Shown here piece by piece: positions 54,906-63,711 of a stretch of 64,000 nucleotides of DNA. Position 1 is the stretch's first letter. Every line of letters starts with the position of its first letter. Position numbers and translations under genes: made by a program. Source of the stretch: DASYQD01 sp036005845 (lineage in GTDB: Bacteria > Acidobacteriota > Thermoanaerobaculia > Multivoradales > JAIOJS01); assembly GCA_036005845.1 (NCBI GenBank), contig DASYQD010000175.1, positions 19,779 to 83,778 on the forward strand. The letters are read 5' to 3'. The notes under the pieces were generated by a model. The model searched no databases and was not told the origin of the DNA. It saw only the letters and a list, made by a program, of their open reading frames with translations.

Positions 54906-56939
54906 TCAAGGCGAGGGCAAGGTGTCGAGACGCCCGAACAGCGCCAGCAGCCACGTCGTCAGCCACGGCACGTAGGTGATCAGCAGCACGCCGATGGCGC
55001 TCAAGGCGAAGAACGGCACCGCCGCGCGGTAGACCTCGAGCAGCGGCCGACGGAAGCGCGACGAGGCGAGGAAGAGGTTGAGCCCCGCCGGCGGCGTCAG
55101 GTAGCCGAGCTCGAGGTTGGCGATGAAGAGGATGCCCAGGTGCACGGGGTGGATGCCGAACGCTTCGCCCAGCGGCACAAGCAGCGGCACGACGACGATG
55201 ATGGCGGCGAACACCTCCATCACCGAGCCGACGACGAGCAGGAAGAGGTTGAGCCCGAGCAGGAAGAGCCACGGCGAGTGCACGTGCGCCTGCACCCACT
55301 CGAGGAAGCGCATCGGGATCTGCGCGTCGACGAGCCAGCTGGTGAAGCCCATCGCGGCGCAGAGGATGATCATCACGCCGCCGACGAGCGCCACGCAGTC
55401 GCGGAAGGCGGCGAAGAGCGGGCGGCCGAACGGGATCTCGCGGTGCACGATGGTCTTGATGAGCACCACGTAGAGCGCCGCGAGCGCCGACGCCTCGACC
55501 GCCGTGCCGTAGCCTCCGAAGATGGTGCCCAGCACCAGCACCGGCAGCAGCAGCTCCCACTTCGCCGCCCACAGCGCACGCCCGAGCTCGCCGGCGCGGA
55601 ACGGCTGCCGCTCGACGCCGCTCTTGGCGCCCTGCCGCACGCCCCACGCCGCGGTGAGCGTCGCCATCAGCAGGCCGGGGATGAGGCCGCCGATGAAGAG
55701 GTCTTCGATGGGCACGTGGCCCACGATGCCGTAGAGAATGAGCGGCAGCGCCGGCGGCCAGAGCAGTCCCAGCGAGCCCGACGCGGTGAGCAGGCCGAGC
55801 GAGAAGCGCTCCGGATAACGCTCGGCGAGGAGCGCCGGGAACATCAGCCCGCCGAGCGCCAGGATGGTGACGCCCGAGCCGCCGGTGAAGATGGTGAAGA
55901 AGGCGCAGACGAGCGCGCAGACGACGGCGGTGCCGCCGGGGATCGAGCCGAAGAGGCCGCGGAAGACGGCGAGCAGTCGGTGCGACGACCTCCCTTCCGC
56001 GAGCAGCACGCCGGTCAGGGTGAAGAGCGGCACCGCGGCGAGGAGCGGCGACACCGCGAGGCGATAGGTCTCTACCGGCACCGCCGCGATCGGCACGCCT
56101 TCGGCCATGAATAGCAGCGCCGCGCAGCCGCCGAGCACGGCGAAGATGGGGCTGCCGAGCAGGGTGGCGGCGAGCAGCAGCACGATGCCGGGCCATGCCG
56201 GCTTGCCGTCGACGAGCTGCGGCCACTGGCCGAGCACGACGCCGATGACGAGGCCGAACGCCGCGATGCCGCGCGCCCACGGCCGCGGCGAGGCGTGCCA
56301 GACCAGACGCAACGCGATGATGGCCAGCGCGACGGGGATGGCGAGCTGGGCCACCCACGTCGGCACGCCGGCCGCGACGACGTCGCCGCCGAGCCGCTCC
56401 TCGCGCACCATCTCGAGCCCGGCTCGCGCCAGCAGCACCGACACCGCGGCGCCCGCCGCGCCGGCGAACGCGGCCGCCGCCTCGCGCCGCGTGCCCGGCG
56501 GCAGCAGGTGGCCGGTGGCGAGCGCCAGCAGCTTCCCCTCGCGCGCCGCGATGGCGGCGCCGAGGAACGCCACCCACAGCGTCAGGTGCTGCGTGAACGG
56601 CGCCGCGCCGGAGATGCCGGTGCCGAAGCGCCGCGCCACGATCTCGCACAGCGGCAGCAGCACCATGATCGCGATGGCGAGCACCGGCACCGATTCCTCG
56701 ACCGTGTGCCACCAGCGGCGGCGGTAGGTGACGAGGCCGCCCTCGCCCGGTGGAAAGGCGACGGCGTCGCTCGCCTCGGGCACCGGCACGACTTCCGCGA
56801 CGGTGCCGCCGGCCGCCGAGGAAACCGCGGCCGGCTCGGCGCCGTTCACAGACGGCTCTGCCGCGGCTGCGTCGGCGGCCGCCGCGGCCGGCTCGTCACC
56901 CTCCCCGCGCTCCCCTGCGCCGTCGGCCGCGTCGCTCAT
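54906..56939 (-). CDS. TRAP transporter fused small and large permease (DctQM)
   Basis: This 677-residue membrane protein joins both permease subunits of a TRAP secondary transporter. A 75-residue acidic, low-complexity N-terminus precedes the DctQ-like four-helix part (about 80-245, 'FTQHLTLWVAFLGAAIAAREG'). The DctM part follows (about 250-677) with family blocks 'FTGGSGVTILALGGLMFPAL', 'GSLGLLWPPALPLILYG' and 'LFIANLELGYLTPPAGLN'. It moves a substrate inward using the sodium gradient. The start lies 10 bp after the DctP stop. Fused DctQM is known but less common than separate genes. Confidence 0.92.
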   Translation of the reverse strand: MSDAADGAGERGEGDEPAAAAADAAAAEPSVNGAEPAAVSSAAGGTVAEVVPVPEASDAVAFPPGEGGLVTYRRRWWHTVEESVPVLAIAIMVLLPLCEIVARRFGTGISGAAPFTQHLTLWVAFLGAAIAAREGKLLALATGHLLPPGTRREAAAAFAGAAGAAVSVLLARAGLEMVREERLGGDVVAAGVPTWVAQLAIPVALAIIALRLVWHASPRPWARGIAAFGLVIGVVLGQWPQLVDGKPAWPGIVLLLAATLLGSPIFAVLGGCAALLFMAEGVPIAAVPVETYRLAVSPLLAAVPLFTLTGVLLAEGRSSHRLLAVFRGLFGSIPGGTAVVCALVCAFFTIFTGGSGVTILALGGLMFPALLAERYPERFSLGLLTASGSLGLLWPPALPLILYGIVGHVPIEDLFIGGLIPGLLMATLTAAWGVRQGAKSGVERQPFRAGELGRALWAAKWELLLPVLVLGTIFGGYGTAVEASALAALYVVLIKTIVHREIPFGRPLFAAFRDCVALVGGVMIILCAAMGFTSWLVDAQIPMRFLEWVQAHVHSPWLFLLGLNLFLLVVGSVMEVFAAIIVVVPLLVPLGEAFGIHPVHLGILFIANLELGYLTPPAGLNLFLASSRFRRPLLEVYRAAVPFFALSAIGVLLITYVPWLTTWLLALFGRLDTLPSP

Positions 56940-56949
56940 CGCGCGATTA

Positions 56950-57975
56950 TCAGTGGTGCTGAGCGCGGTAGCGGTCGCGCACCTTCACCGCCTCGTCGAA
57001 GGCGTCGGCCGGCACCACCGCCTGCCGCATGCTGGCCGCGAACTGCCGCGCCGCCTCGTCCCAGGCCTTCGTCTCGTCGGCGTTGCGCGGCTTCGTCACC
57101 TTGAGGCCGCGATGCGCCATCTCGTCGATCGCCTTCTGGTCCTGCGGCGGCACCAGCTGGTTGAGACGCTGCTGCATGCGCTTGGCGAGCCCGCGCAACA
57201 CCTCCTGGTCGGCGGGCGAGAGGGCGCTCCACGCCCGCTTGTCGACGATGGTGGCGCCGATGAGCGGCGCCACCGGCAGGTCGAGCATGTTGCCGGCGGG
57301 GCGGTACCACTGCAGGCTGAGCGCATACAAAGGAGTCGTCGGCAGCGCCTCGATCATGCCGGTGGTGAGACCGGTCATCACGTCGGTGGCGGCGAGCGGC
57401 ACCGGGTGGTAGCCGTTGGTCTTCCACCACTGCGTCATCTTGTTGTCGCCGGCCCAGACGAACAGCTTCTGGCGCTTGAGGTCACCCGGGCCGTAGATCG
57501 GCTCCTTGCTGAAGAGGTTCACCCAGCCGGCGCTGCCCCAGCCGAGCAGCACGAAGCCCTGCTTGTCGAGCCGCGCCGCGTAGTACGGCGTCATCTGGTC
57601 GATGACGTTGAAGAGCTCGTCGTAGGAGGCGAAGAAGCGCGGGATGGCGAAGACGGCGAAGGCGTCGTCGATGTCCTGGAGGCCGGCCACCGACAGCGTC
57701 GCCGCCTGCAGCTGGCCGATGCGCAGCTTGCGCACCACGTCGGGGTCGTCGCCGGCGATGCCGCCGGGGTAGATGCGGATCTCGACGCGGCCGGCGGTCT
57801 GCGTCTTGGCGTCGCCGGCGAGCGTCTTGAGCTCCTTGACCCACACCGAGCCTTCGGGCACGAGCGTGGCGAGCTTGATCGGCTTGCCGGCGGCGTTGGC
57901 GGACTGCGGCGACACGAGAAGCGCCGCGGTGAGCGCGGCGAAGAGGAACGAGCACCTGAACGAATATCGCTTCAT
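56950..57975 (-). CDS. TRAP transporter substrate-binding protein (DctP)
   Basis: This 341-residue periplasmic binding protein has a signal peptide (1-28, 'LFAALTAALLVSPQSANA'). It has the DctP marks 'KLATLVPEGSVWVKELKTLA', 'RVEIRIYPGGIAGDDPDVVR' and 'VMTGLTTGMIEALPTTP'. The conserved Arg that binds the substrate carboxylate is likely in this second half but was not located with certainty. The ATG overlaps the stop of the TatT gene by 4 bp (ATGA). It delivers a probably carboxylate-bearing ligand to the fused DctQM permease encoded directly downstream. Confidence 0.93.
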   Translation of the reverse strand: MKRYSFRCSFLFAALTAALLVSPQSANAAGKPIKLATLVPEGSVWVKELKTLAGDAKTQTAGRVEIRIYPGGIAGDDPDVVRKLRIGQLQAATLSVAGLQDIDDAFAVFAIPRFFASYDELFNVIDQMTPYYAARLDKQGFVLLGWGSAGWVNLFSKEPIYGPGDLKRQKLFVWAGDNKMTQWWKTNGYHPVPLAATDVMTGLTTGMIEALPTTPLYALSLQWYRPAGNMLDLPVAPLIGATIVDKRAWSALSPADQEVLRGLAKRMQQRLNQLVPPQDQKAIDEMAHRGLKVTKPRNADETKAWDEAARQFAASMRQAVVPADAFDEAVKVRDRYRAQHH

Positions 57976-58988
57976 GAGTTGGGGTCTCCGTCGCCGCCGG
58001 GGTTGGGAGTCGGCTGCTCCTCCGCCGCCGGCTCGTCGCCTAGGAAGTAGTCGTCGACTCGCGATTGCAGCAGGCGCGCCTTGCGTTGCGCCAGAGTGTT
58101 GGCGAGCCGCAGCTCGGGGTTGGCATCTTTGGAGTCAGGGTCGACCGCCAGCGCCTTCTCGAGCATCGACTCGAAAGCGGCGCGGTCCTGCGTCGGGATG
58201 GCGATCGACTGCGCGTAGGTCACGAAGGGCGAAGCATCGTGGCCGCCGGAGAGCTCCACCGCGCGCGCGAAGTGCTGCTTGGCCTTCGCCATCGAATCGC
58301 TGCCCGGCGTCGCCGCCTCCAGGGTGATGAACGCCTGGTGCACGGCCCCGCCTTCCCACGTCTCGTCGATCGCCAGCGCGCGCTCGAGCAGCGCGCGCAC
58401 GGCGGGCAGATCGGCGAGCAGGTCGGGACGATCCTTGCCGAGACCGATGGCGGCGCCCCACGCGGCGGCCGTCCAGTAAGCGAGCGGCAGGTCGTCGCGG
58501 GTGAGCTCGGCGGCGGCGGCGTTGGGGTCTTGTTGCAGGCGCGCTCCGATGCCGGGGTGAGTCGTCTCCAGGCCGCGCAGCGAGTAGCCGCGCGCCCGCA
58601 GGTAGAGCTTGAGGGCGCGCTGCCGCTCCGCTTCGACGCGCTCGAAGTCGGCGTCGCCGAGGGCATCCGCCGGCATCTGTACGAAGCCGTAGGCGAATTG
58701 GGTGAATCCGCGGCCGGCGGCGAGCAGGAGCTTGCGGTTGTCGGGATCCTGCGCCAGCAACCCTTCGAGCGTCTTCAGCGCGAAGGGCAGCGCGGCACCC
58801 ACGAGCTCGGGGTCGTCGTCGGTGGCGTAGACGTCGCCGCCCGAGGCGATGGCGTTGGCGACGGTGCGGATCGCCAGCTTGCGCACCGAGCAGCCGCCGA
58901 GCGCCGGCGCCGCGAGCAGCAGCACGACCAGGGCGGCCCAGTGAACCCAGCCTCGGGCTCGCCTCGGCCCGCGCGGCGGCGCTTGCAT
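57972..58988 (-). CDS. TRAP-associated lipoprotein TatT
   Basis: This is a 338-residue lipoprotein with lipobox 'LGGCS' (Cys at about 33) after a hydrophobic leader. The helical body, rich in Ala and Leu, fits the TPR-like TatT fold known from Treponema, a trimer that associates with its TRAP binding protein. Blocks seen are 'KLLLAAGRGFTQFAYGFVQ', 'RALKLYLRARGYSLRGLE' and 'LPLAYWTAAAWGAAIGL'. The ATG at 58988 is chosen because it directly precedes the leader. A longer opening to 59150 overlaps non-coding sequence. It is the first gene of the three-gene TatT-DctP-DctQM operon, probably driven by a promoter at 59154-59183. Confidence 0.88.
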   Translation of the reverse strand: MQAPPRGPRRARGWVHWAALVVLLLAAPALGGCSVRKLAIRTVANAIASGGDVYATDDDPELVGAALPFALKTLEGLLAQDPDNRKLLLAAGRGFTQFAYGFVQMPADALGDADFERVEAERQRALKLYLRARGYSLRGLETTHPGIGARLQQDPNAAAAELTRDDLPLAYWTAAAWGAAIGLGKDRPDLLADLPAVRALLERALAIDETWEGGAVHQAFITLEAATPGSDSMAKAKQHFARAVELSGGHDASPFVTYAQSIAIPTQDRAAFESMLEKALAVDPDSKDANPELRLANTLAQRKARLLQSRVDDYFLGDEPAAEEQPTPNPGGDGDPNS

Positions 58989-59153
58989 CGGCGGCACTGT
59001 AGACGTGGGGTGTGGGAGCGTCAAGCGAAGCTCCTTCGGCGCGACGCGTGATCCGGTCGGTTGGAGAGGTGGGTTCGGCAGCTTGGACCACGGAGCTGCA
59101 TCGGATGCGGCCTCGACGGCGCCGAGCGCGTGCATATCACTGAGACACATTGC
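58989..59153 (-). other. Long 5' leader of the TatT operon with possible dispersed repeat
   Basis: About 165 bp separate the candidate promoter from the TatT start. No gene was found. On the minus strand at about 59079-59015 a frame reads 'NPPLQPTGSRVAPKELRLT', which resembles a peptide signature from dispersed repeats in other genomes, and a short CGAAG-CTC-CTTCG hairpin lies inside. No riboswitch class was recognised. Confidence 0.35.
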
Positions 59154-59183
59154 TTTATATCGCAGAGGAAAGTGAAAGTTTAA
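59154..59183 (-). promoter_or_regulatory. Candidate promoter of the TatT-DctP-DctQM operon
   Basis: On the minus strand TTAAAC (59183-59178), an 18-bp spacer and TATAAA (59159-59154) form the most AT-rich stretch of the gap. It would give a transcript start near 59147 and a leader of about 160 bases. The -10 matches consensus at five of six positions, and the -35 is weak. Confidence 0.45.
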
Positions 59184-59255
59184 CCCGGCAGACCCCTTGC
59201 ACTAGCGGCGCGCGGGAGCGGAACGCCGGGCAATCCCGCGCTGACGTTCCGAGCG

Positions 59256-59304
59256 CGGGAGGTCCTGGAAACGGGGCTCGGCCCCCCGAGACCAGGACCT
59301 CCCG
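59256..59304. other. 13-bp perfect hairpin in the 59-kb intergenic gap
   Basis: CGGGAGGTCCTGG (59256-59268) pairs perfectly with CCAGGACCTCCCG (59292-59304). The 23-base loop contains a further GGGGC-TCG-GCCCC stem. No T-run follows. It lies between the end of the second MoxR operon and the TatT promoter and could add to termination. Confidence 0.5.
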
Positions 59305-59391
59305 GCCTCTCCCTCCCCCGCGGGCAAAGCCCGCTGCCGCCCCCCTCGCCACCCCCTCCCCTGGGTTTTCGTTCCACCCCTATCCCCCCGT

Positions 59392-59417
59392 CCCCCTGCC
59401 CCTCTAGGGGCAGGGGG
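59392..59417 (-). terminator. 11-bp perfect hairpin after the DUF58 stop
   Basis: CCCCCTGCCCC (59392-59402) and GGGGCAGGGGG (59407-59417) pair perfectly over a 4-base loop. The hairpin begins 20 bp after the stop of the second DUF58 gene. It lacks a T-run, so it may act as a terminator with a factor or as a 3' end stabiliser. Confidence 0.5.
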
Positions 59418-59436
59418 CGCCACCGCCCCTCCGTTG

Positions 59437-60786
59437 CTACCCGGCCCGGCGCGAACGCGCCGCCCGCGGCCGCTGGAAGAGCGAGAGATAGGCGTCGAGA
59501 GCGGCGAGCGCGAGGCGGTCGGCGGCCGTGCTCACCGTCAGCACGCCGGCGCGCGACAGCTCGCGGGCGAGGCGGCGGTTGGCCAGCAGGATCTCCATCG
59601 CCGCCACCTTGGCGAACGCTTCGGGCGGCGTGGTGGGCGAGCCCCAGGCGAGGCGGCCGACCTGCGGGTCTTCGAGGTTGACGAGCAGCGTGCGGTGGCG
59701 GCGCTCGAGGCGGCGCAGCGCGTGCTGCAGGCGTTCGGCGGCGGCGAGGTCGACGACGCTGGTGAAGAGGACGGCGACACCGCGGCGCGGCTCGAGTTGC
59801 AGGGCCTGCTCGCCGGCGAGGTCGAAGTTGGGCTCGGCGAGGCGGGCTTCGAGGTCGTAGAGGGCGGCGTAGGCGGTGCGGGCGCCGCCGGTGCCGGGGT
59901 GGATGCGCAGGCGGCGTTCGACGCGGTCGGCGAAGGCGAGGACGGCGACGCGGTCGCCGCGCCCGATGGCGAGGCGGAGCAACGCCAGCGACGCGGCGAG
60001 CGCGTGGTCGAGCTTGCTGCGAGTGCCGTCGAGCGACGTCATGGCGCGGCCGCAGTCGAGGAGGATGAGCAGGTGGGTGCCGCGCTCCCAGGTGTCCTCG
60101 CGCGCCACGAGCCGGCCCTGCCGCGCCGTGGCGCGCCAGTGGATGCGCGACAGCGGATCGCCGGAGCGGTACTGGCGCAGCGCGTAGGGCTCGCTGCCGA
60201 TGCCTTCGAGGCGCGTCGGCGACTGGCCGAGCTCGCGGCGATGCGCGAGCGCGAGCAGGCGACCGACCTTGCCGCCCCAACGCACCTGCGGATAGATGCG
60301 CACCGGCGCCGCCGGCAGCAGCTCGCGCTGGTGCCAGGCCAGGCCCCACGGGCCGAGGACGCGCGCCGAGAGCGGTCCCCAATCGTGGCTGCCGCGGCGG
60401 CGCGGCACGAGCGTGTAGTTCCACGCGGAGACGCTCTGCGCGCCGCTGCGCGTGGACGCGCCGCCAAGCCGCAGTCGTACGCGGCGTGGCGCGGCCGCGA
60501 GCGCCGGGTGAAGCGCCTCGCGCAGCTCGATCTCGAGCGGCCGGGGCGAGTCGTGGGCGATCTCGATCACGATCGGCGCCTCGCTGCCCTGCGCGAGGAG
60601 GGGCGGCAGGCGGCGCGTCGCGGAGAGGTTCAACGCCCGTGCACGACGCGCGTCGACGAGGAAGCCCACCAGCGCGATAGCGTCGAGCGCCGCGGCCGGC
60701 CATAGCAGTCGTGGTTCGCCCGGCGTGGCCGCCAGCAGCAACGCCGCGAGCCCGAGCAGCAGGAAGAGCCGCGCGCCGGGAATCAC
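59437..60786 (-). CDS. DUF58 domain protein, second copy
   Basis: This is a 449-residue DUF58 protein, paralogous to the one at 8671. Hydrophobic helices lie at about 5-45. The hallmark 'SGDPLSRIHWRATARQGRLV' is followed by 'EDTWERGTHLLILLDCGRAM', the start of a vWA-like fold whose MIDAS-type Asp is visible. The GTG at 60786 overlaps the MoxR stop by 4 bp (GTGA). A longer opening to 61293 runs under the MoxR gene and is not used. It is the last gene of a leftward operon. Confidence 0.88.
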   Translation of the reverse strand: MIPGARLFLLLGLAALLLAATPGEPRLLWPAAALDAIALVGFLVDARRARALNLSATRRLPPLLAQGSEAPIVIEIAHDSPRPLEIELREALHPALAAAPRRVRLRLGGASTRSGAQSVSAWNYTLVPRRRGSHDWGPLSARVLGPWGLAWHQRELLPAAPVRIYPQVRWGGKVGRLLALAHRRELGQSPTRLEGIGSEPYALRQYRSGDPLSRIHWRATARQGRLVAREDTWERGTHLLILLDCGRAMTSLDGTRSKLDHALAASLALLRLAIGRGDRVAVLAFADRVERRLRIHPGTGGARTAYAALYDLEARLAEPNFDLAGEQALQLEPRRGVAVLFTSVVDLAAAERLQHALRRLERRHRTLLVNLEDPQVGRLAWGSPTTPPEAFAKVAAMEILLANRRLARELSRAGVLTVSTAADRLALAALDAYLSLFQRPRAARSRRAG

Positions 60787-61934
60787 GTCGGCCTGCTGAA
60801 CCGCGCCGCGCTCGCGCCGCCCGCGACGCCGGTGGCCGAGCTGTCGGCGCTCGCGGCGTTGCGCGTCGCCGGCGCGTTGGCGCCCGTACCACCCGTCGCG
60901 GTGCTCGCCCCGGCGCCGCCGCCGTGCGGGGCTGCGACGCCGTTCGCCACTTCTTCCAGCACGCCGCGTGGCGTGCGCCCTTCGAGCTCGGCCTCGGCCA
61001 CCAGCAGCAGCCGGTGCGCCCAGCAGGGAACCAGCATGCGCTTGAGGTCGTCGGGCAGCACGTAGTCGCGGTCCTGCAGCAGCGCCCACGCCCGCGCCGC
61101 TTCGAGCAGCGACAGCGCGCCGCGCGGCGAGGGGCCGAGCTCGACGTGCGGCGAGCGGCGCACCGCCTCGGCGAGCGCCAGCAGGTAGCCGAGCAGCTCC
61201 GCGTCGACGTGCACGGCGGCGCTCGCCGCCCGCAGGGCGGCCGCCTCCGCCGCGCTCACCGCGGCGTCGATCTCCAGCGCGTCGTTGCGCCAACCGGCGA
61301 GCGAGCCATGGACGGCGCGGCGGTAGAGCTCGAGCTCGGCCTCGCGCGGCGGCGCCGTCATCTCGATGCGCAGCAGGAAGCGGTCGAGCTGCGCCTCGGG
61401 CAGCGGATAGGTGCCCTCGTACTCGACCGGGTTCTGGGTGGCGACGACGAAGAACCCGGCGGCCAGCGCGTGCGCGGTGCCGTCGATCGTCACCTGCCGC
61501 TCCTGCATCGCCTCGAGCAGCGCGGCCTGCGTCTTCGGCGGCGTGCGGTTCACTTCGTCGGCCATCAGGATCTCGGTGAACACCGGCCCCTGCACCAGGT
61601 GGAAGCCGCCGGCCGAGGGGTCGAAGACGTTGCTGCCGACGACGTCGGCGGGCATCAGGTCGGGCGTGAACTGGAGGCGCTTGAAGACACGGCCGAGCGC
61701 GGCCGCGAACGAGCGCGCGAGCAGCGTCTTGCCGATGCCGGGCACGCCTTCGAGCAGCGCGTGGCCGCCCGCGAGGTAGGCCGCGAGCAGCTCGTCCACC
61801 GCGGCGTCGAGGCCGGGCAGATGCGACACCAGCCGCTCGCGAATGCGACGCGCGGCATCCGCCAGCGCCTCGGCCCCGCCGTCGCCACCATCGCTCCGCT
61901 GCGCCGCCATCGCTCCCGCTTCTGCGTCGGCCAT
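60783..61934 (-). CDS. MoxR-family AAA+ ATPase, second copy
   Basis: This 383-residue AAA+ ATPase has Walker A 'EGVPGIGKT' (about 62-70), Walker B 'ILMADEVNRTPPKTQAALLE', sensor 1 'VVATQNPVEYEG' and 'YPLPEAQLDRFLL'. The last 45 residues are Gly/Ala/Thr-rich and probably disordered, unlike the copy at 9690. AAGGAGAG precedes the ATG by 4-5 bases. It lies 10 bp after the DUF4350 gene stop and is coupled to the DUF58 gene. Such ATPases remodel DUF58/vWA partners. Confidence 0.92.
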   Translation of the reverse strand: MADAEAGAMAAQRSDGGDGGAEALADAARRIRERLVSHLPGLDAAVDELLAAYLAGGHALLEGVPGIGKTLLARSFAAALGRVFKRLQFTPDLMPADVVGSNVFDPSAGGFHLVQGPVFTEILMADEVNRTPPKTQAALLEAMQERQVTIDGTAHALAAGFFVVATQNPVEYEGTYPLPEAQLDRFLLRIEMTAPPREAELELYRRAVHGSLAGWRNDALEIDAAVSAAEAAALRAASAAVHVDAELLGYLLALAEAVRRSPHVELGPSPRGALSLLEAARAWALLQDRDYVLPDDLKRMLVPCWAHRLLLVAEAELEGRTPRGVLEEVANGVAAPHGGGAGASTATGGTGANAPATRNAASADSSATGVAGGASAARFSRPT

Positions 61935-61944
61935 CGCTCTCTCC

Positions 61945-63048
61945 TTACCGCCGCTGCAACCGTGCCACGCTCTGCCCCACTTCCACCAGCGCCGCCGCGT
62001 CGCCGCGCTCGGCCAGCGCGCGCTGGCTCGTGTCCGGCGTCAGCCGCCGATCCAGCTCCGACGCCCGGCGCAGCAGCAGCGCCGCGCCGTCGCCGTAATG
62101 GCCGAGCCGATGGTGCAGCGCGCCGAGCCGCAGCAGGAAGGCGCCGGCGCTGCCGACGAGCGGCGGCGTCTCGCGCCACGCCGGTCCCAGCCGGCGGATC
62201 AGCGCCAGCGCCGCCATCGCGTAGACGAGCAAGAGCTGAAGCAGCAGCAGGTCGAGACCGCGGCCGACCGCCGTCGGCGTGTCGCGCGCGGCGGCCACGC
62301 CCACGCCGTGGTGGTACTCGTCGAACCGCCACGGCGCGCCGAGCCAGCCGCGCAGCGTCTCGAGCAGCGCCGCGTGCGCCGGCGCCACGAGCCGCGCGTT
62401 GGCGAGCAGCTCCGCCGGCAGCACCACCACCCGGCCGCGCCGCGCGTGCCAGGCGGCCGCCACCACGGCTCCGTCGGCGCCGAGCAGCAGCGCGTCCTCG
62501 CGCTGCAACTCGGGAAGCCAGCGCGGCGGCCGCAGCTTCAACGCGGGGACCGCCGCGCTCAAGCGTGCCTCGCCCAGCGCCTTGCGCCAACGCGGCGCGA
62601 GCTGCAGCGACCAGCCCCGCTTCGCCTGCGCGCGCCACTCCCACGGCGCCAGCGACCCCGCCGGCGTCGGCGAGACGCCGATGTCGAGGTCCTCGAACAC
62701 CAGGCGTTCGGTGAGCGACGGCGTGGCATCTGCCGCGTAAGCGAGGAGCAGGTCGCCGCCGCTGTTGAGATGCGCGAGGAGCGCCTCCTGGTCGACCTCG
62801 AGGCCGCGGCTCTGCCAGGGAAAGGCGAGCACGAGCGTGCCCGGCTCGCCCGCCGCATCCTCGAGCGGACGGTCGACCACCACCGGCGCCGCGCCGCGCT
62901 TCTCCAGATAGAGCCGCGCCGCCAGCCAGCCGGTGCCGCCGCGCGATAGCGTGCTGCCCGCCGCGTCGAGCCGGCGCGAGGCGAGTACGAGACCGGCGAC
63001 GGCGCCGAGCCCGAGCAGCCCCAGCAGCCACCAGCCGCGGTGCTTCAC
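61945..63048 (-). CDS. DUF4350 domain protein
   Basis: This is a 367-residue membrane-anchored protein. An N-terminal helix (about 5-24) is followed by a domain of the DUF4350 type ('STLSRGGTGWLAARLYLEKRG', 'LEVDQEALLAHLNSGGDLLLAY'), which resembles ThuA/amidotransferase-like folds. A second helix lies at about 270-292 ('GLDLLLLQLLLVYAMAALALI'), and a helical cytoplasmic tail follows. The GTG at 63048 overlaps the DUF4129 stop (GTGA). DUF4350 is a regular companion of MoxR, DUF58 and DUF4129 genes. Its biochemical role is unknown. Confidence 0.85.
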   Translation of the reverse strand: MKHRGWWLLGLLGLGAVAGLVLASRRLDAAGSTLSRGGTGWLAARLYLEKRGAAPVVVDRPLEDAAGEPGTLVLAFPWQSRGLEVDQEALLAHLNSGGDLLLAYAADATPSLTERLVFEDLDIGVSPTPAGSLAPWEWRAQAKRGWSLQLAPRWRKALGEARLSAAVPALKLRPPRWLPELQREDALLLGADGAVVAAAWHARRGRVVVLPAELLANARLVAPAHAALLETLRGWLGAPWRFDEYHHGVGVAAARDTPTAVGRGLDLLLLQLLLVYAMAALALIRRLGPAWRETPPLVGSAGAFLLRLGALHHRLGHYGDGAALLLRRASELDRRLTPDTSQRALAERGDAAALVEVGQSVARLQRR

Positions 63049-63698
63049 GGCAGCGCTCCGCCGAGCTCGGCGACGACCGACTCCACCTCGTCGCGCGCCA
63101 GCTCGGCGCCGCCCCAGAGCTGGCGATCGAGGCGCCGCAGCGGCGCCCGCAGCGCACCGGCGCCGATCCGGTTCGGCGAAGCGCCGGCGCTGCGCAGCAG
63201 GTCGCCGCTCGTCCACGACGGATCGAGCCCGGGCGGATCGAGCCGCCGCGCCGTCCACCACCACGCCGCCTCGAGCGCCGGCCGCAGGCGCCCTTCGGCG
63301 AGCCGGCGCTGCAGCTCGCCCTGCCACCAGCCGGCGTCGCCCGCGGGCAGCGTCGGCGCCGCGGGCAGCGGCAGCGTGCTTGCCGCCGGCTCGTGCAGCG
63401 CGCGCCGCTTCCGCCAGCGCCGCGCCGCGATGACCGCGACGAGGAAGGCGGCGAGCAGCGCGGCACCGAGCGCGGCGTAGATGGCGACGCGCTCGACGAT
63501 GGGCAAGCCCGCCCACGGCGCCACGCGCTCGAGCGCGCCGAACAGCGCGTGCTGGAGCCAGCGGATCCAGTCGGCGAGATAGTCGAGCGTTCCCGGCTCC
63601 GGCAGCTTTGAAGCTGCCTTCGCCTCCGCCAGCGCGCGGCGCAGCGCCTCGGGATCGGCGTCCACCCAGGCGGGCGGCGGCGGCAGTCGGCTCACCAT
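63045..63698 (-). CDS. DUF4129 domain protein
   Basis: This 217-residue protein has one membrane helix (about 72-94, 'VERVAIYAALGAALLAAFLV') and a C-terminal helical domain of the DUF4129 type, with 'EGRLRPALEAAWWWTARRLD', 'WTSGDLLRS' and 'ELARDEVESVVAELG'. The ATG at 63698 is chosen, directly followed by GTG. It precedes the DUF4350 gene with a 4-bp overlap. In TgpA-type proteins this domain is often fused to the transglutaminase, whereas here it is a separate gene. Confidence 0.82.
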   Translation of the reverse strand: MVSRLPPPPAWVDADPEALRRALAEAKAASKLPEPGTLDYLADWIRWLQHALFGALERVAPWAGLPIVERVAIYAALGAALLAAFLVAVIAARRWRKRRALHEPAASTLPLPAAPTLPAGDAGWWQGELQRRLAEGRLRPALEAAWWWTARRLDPPGLDPSWTSGDLLRSAGASPNRIGAGALRAPLRRLDRQLWGGAELARDEVESVVAELGGALP

Positions 63699-63711
63699 GC
63701 GCGCCGCCCCG

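Noticed and set aside
51241..54975. 1244-codon open frame on the plus strand
   Set aside because: It is antisense to glgX, the desaturase and the methyltransferase, all of which have clear catalytic motifs on the minus strand.
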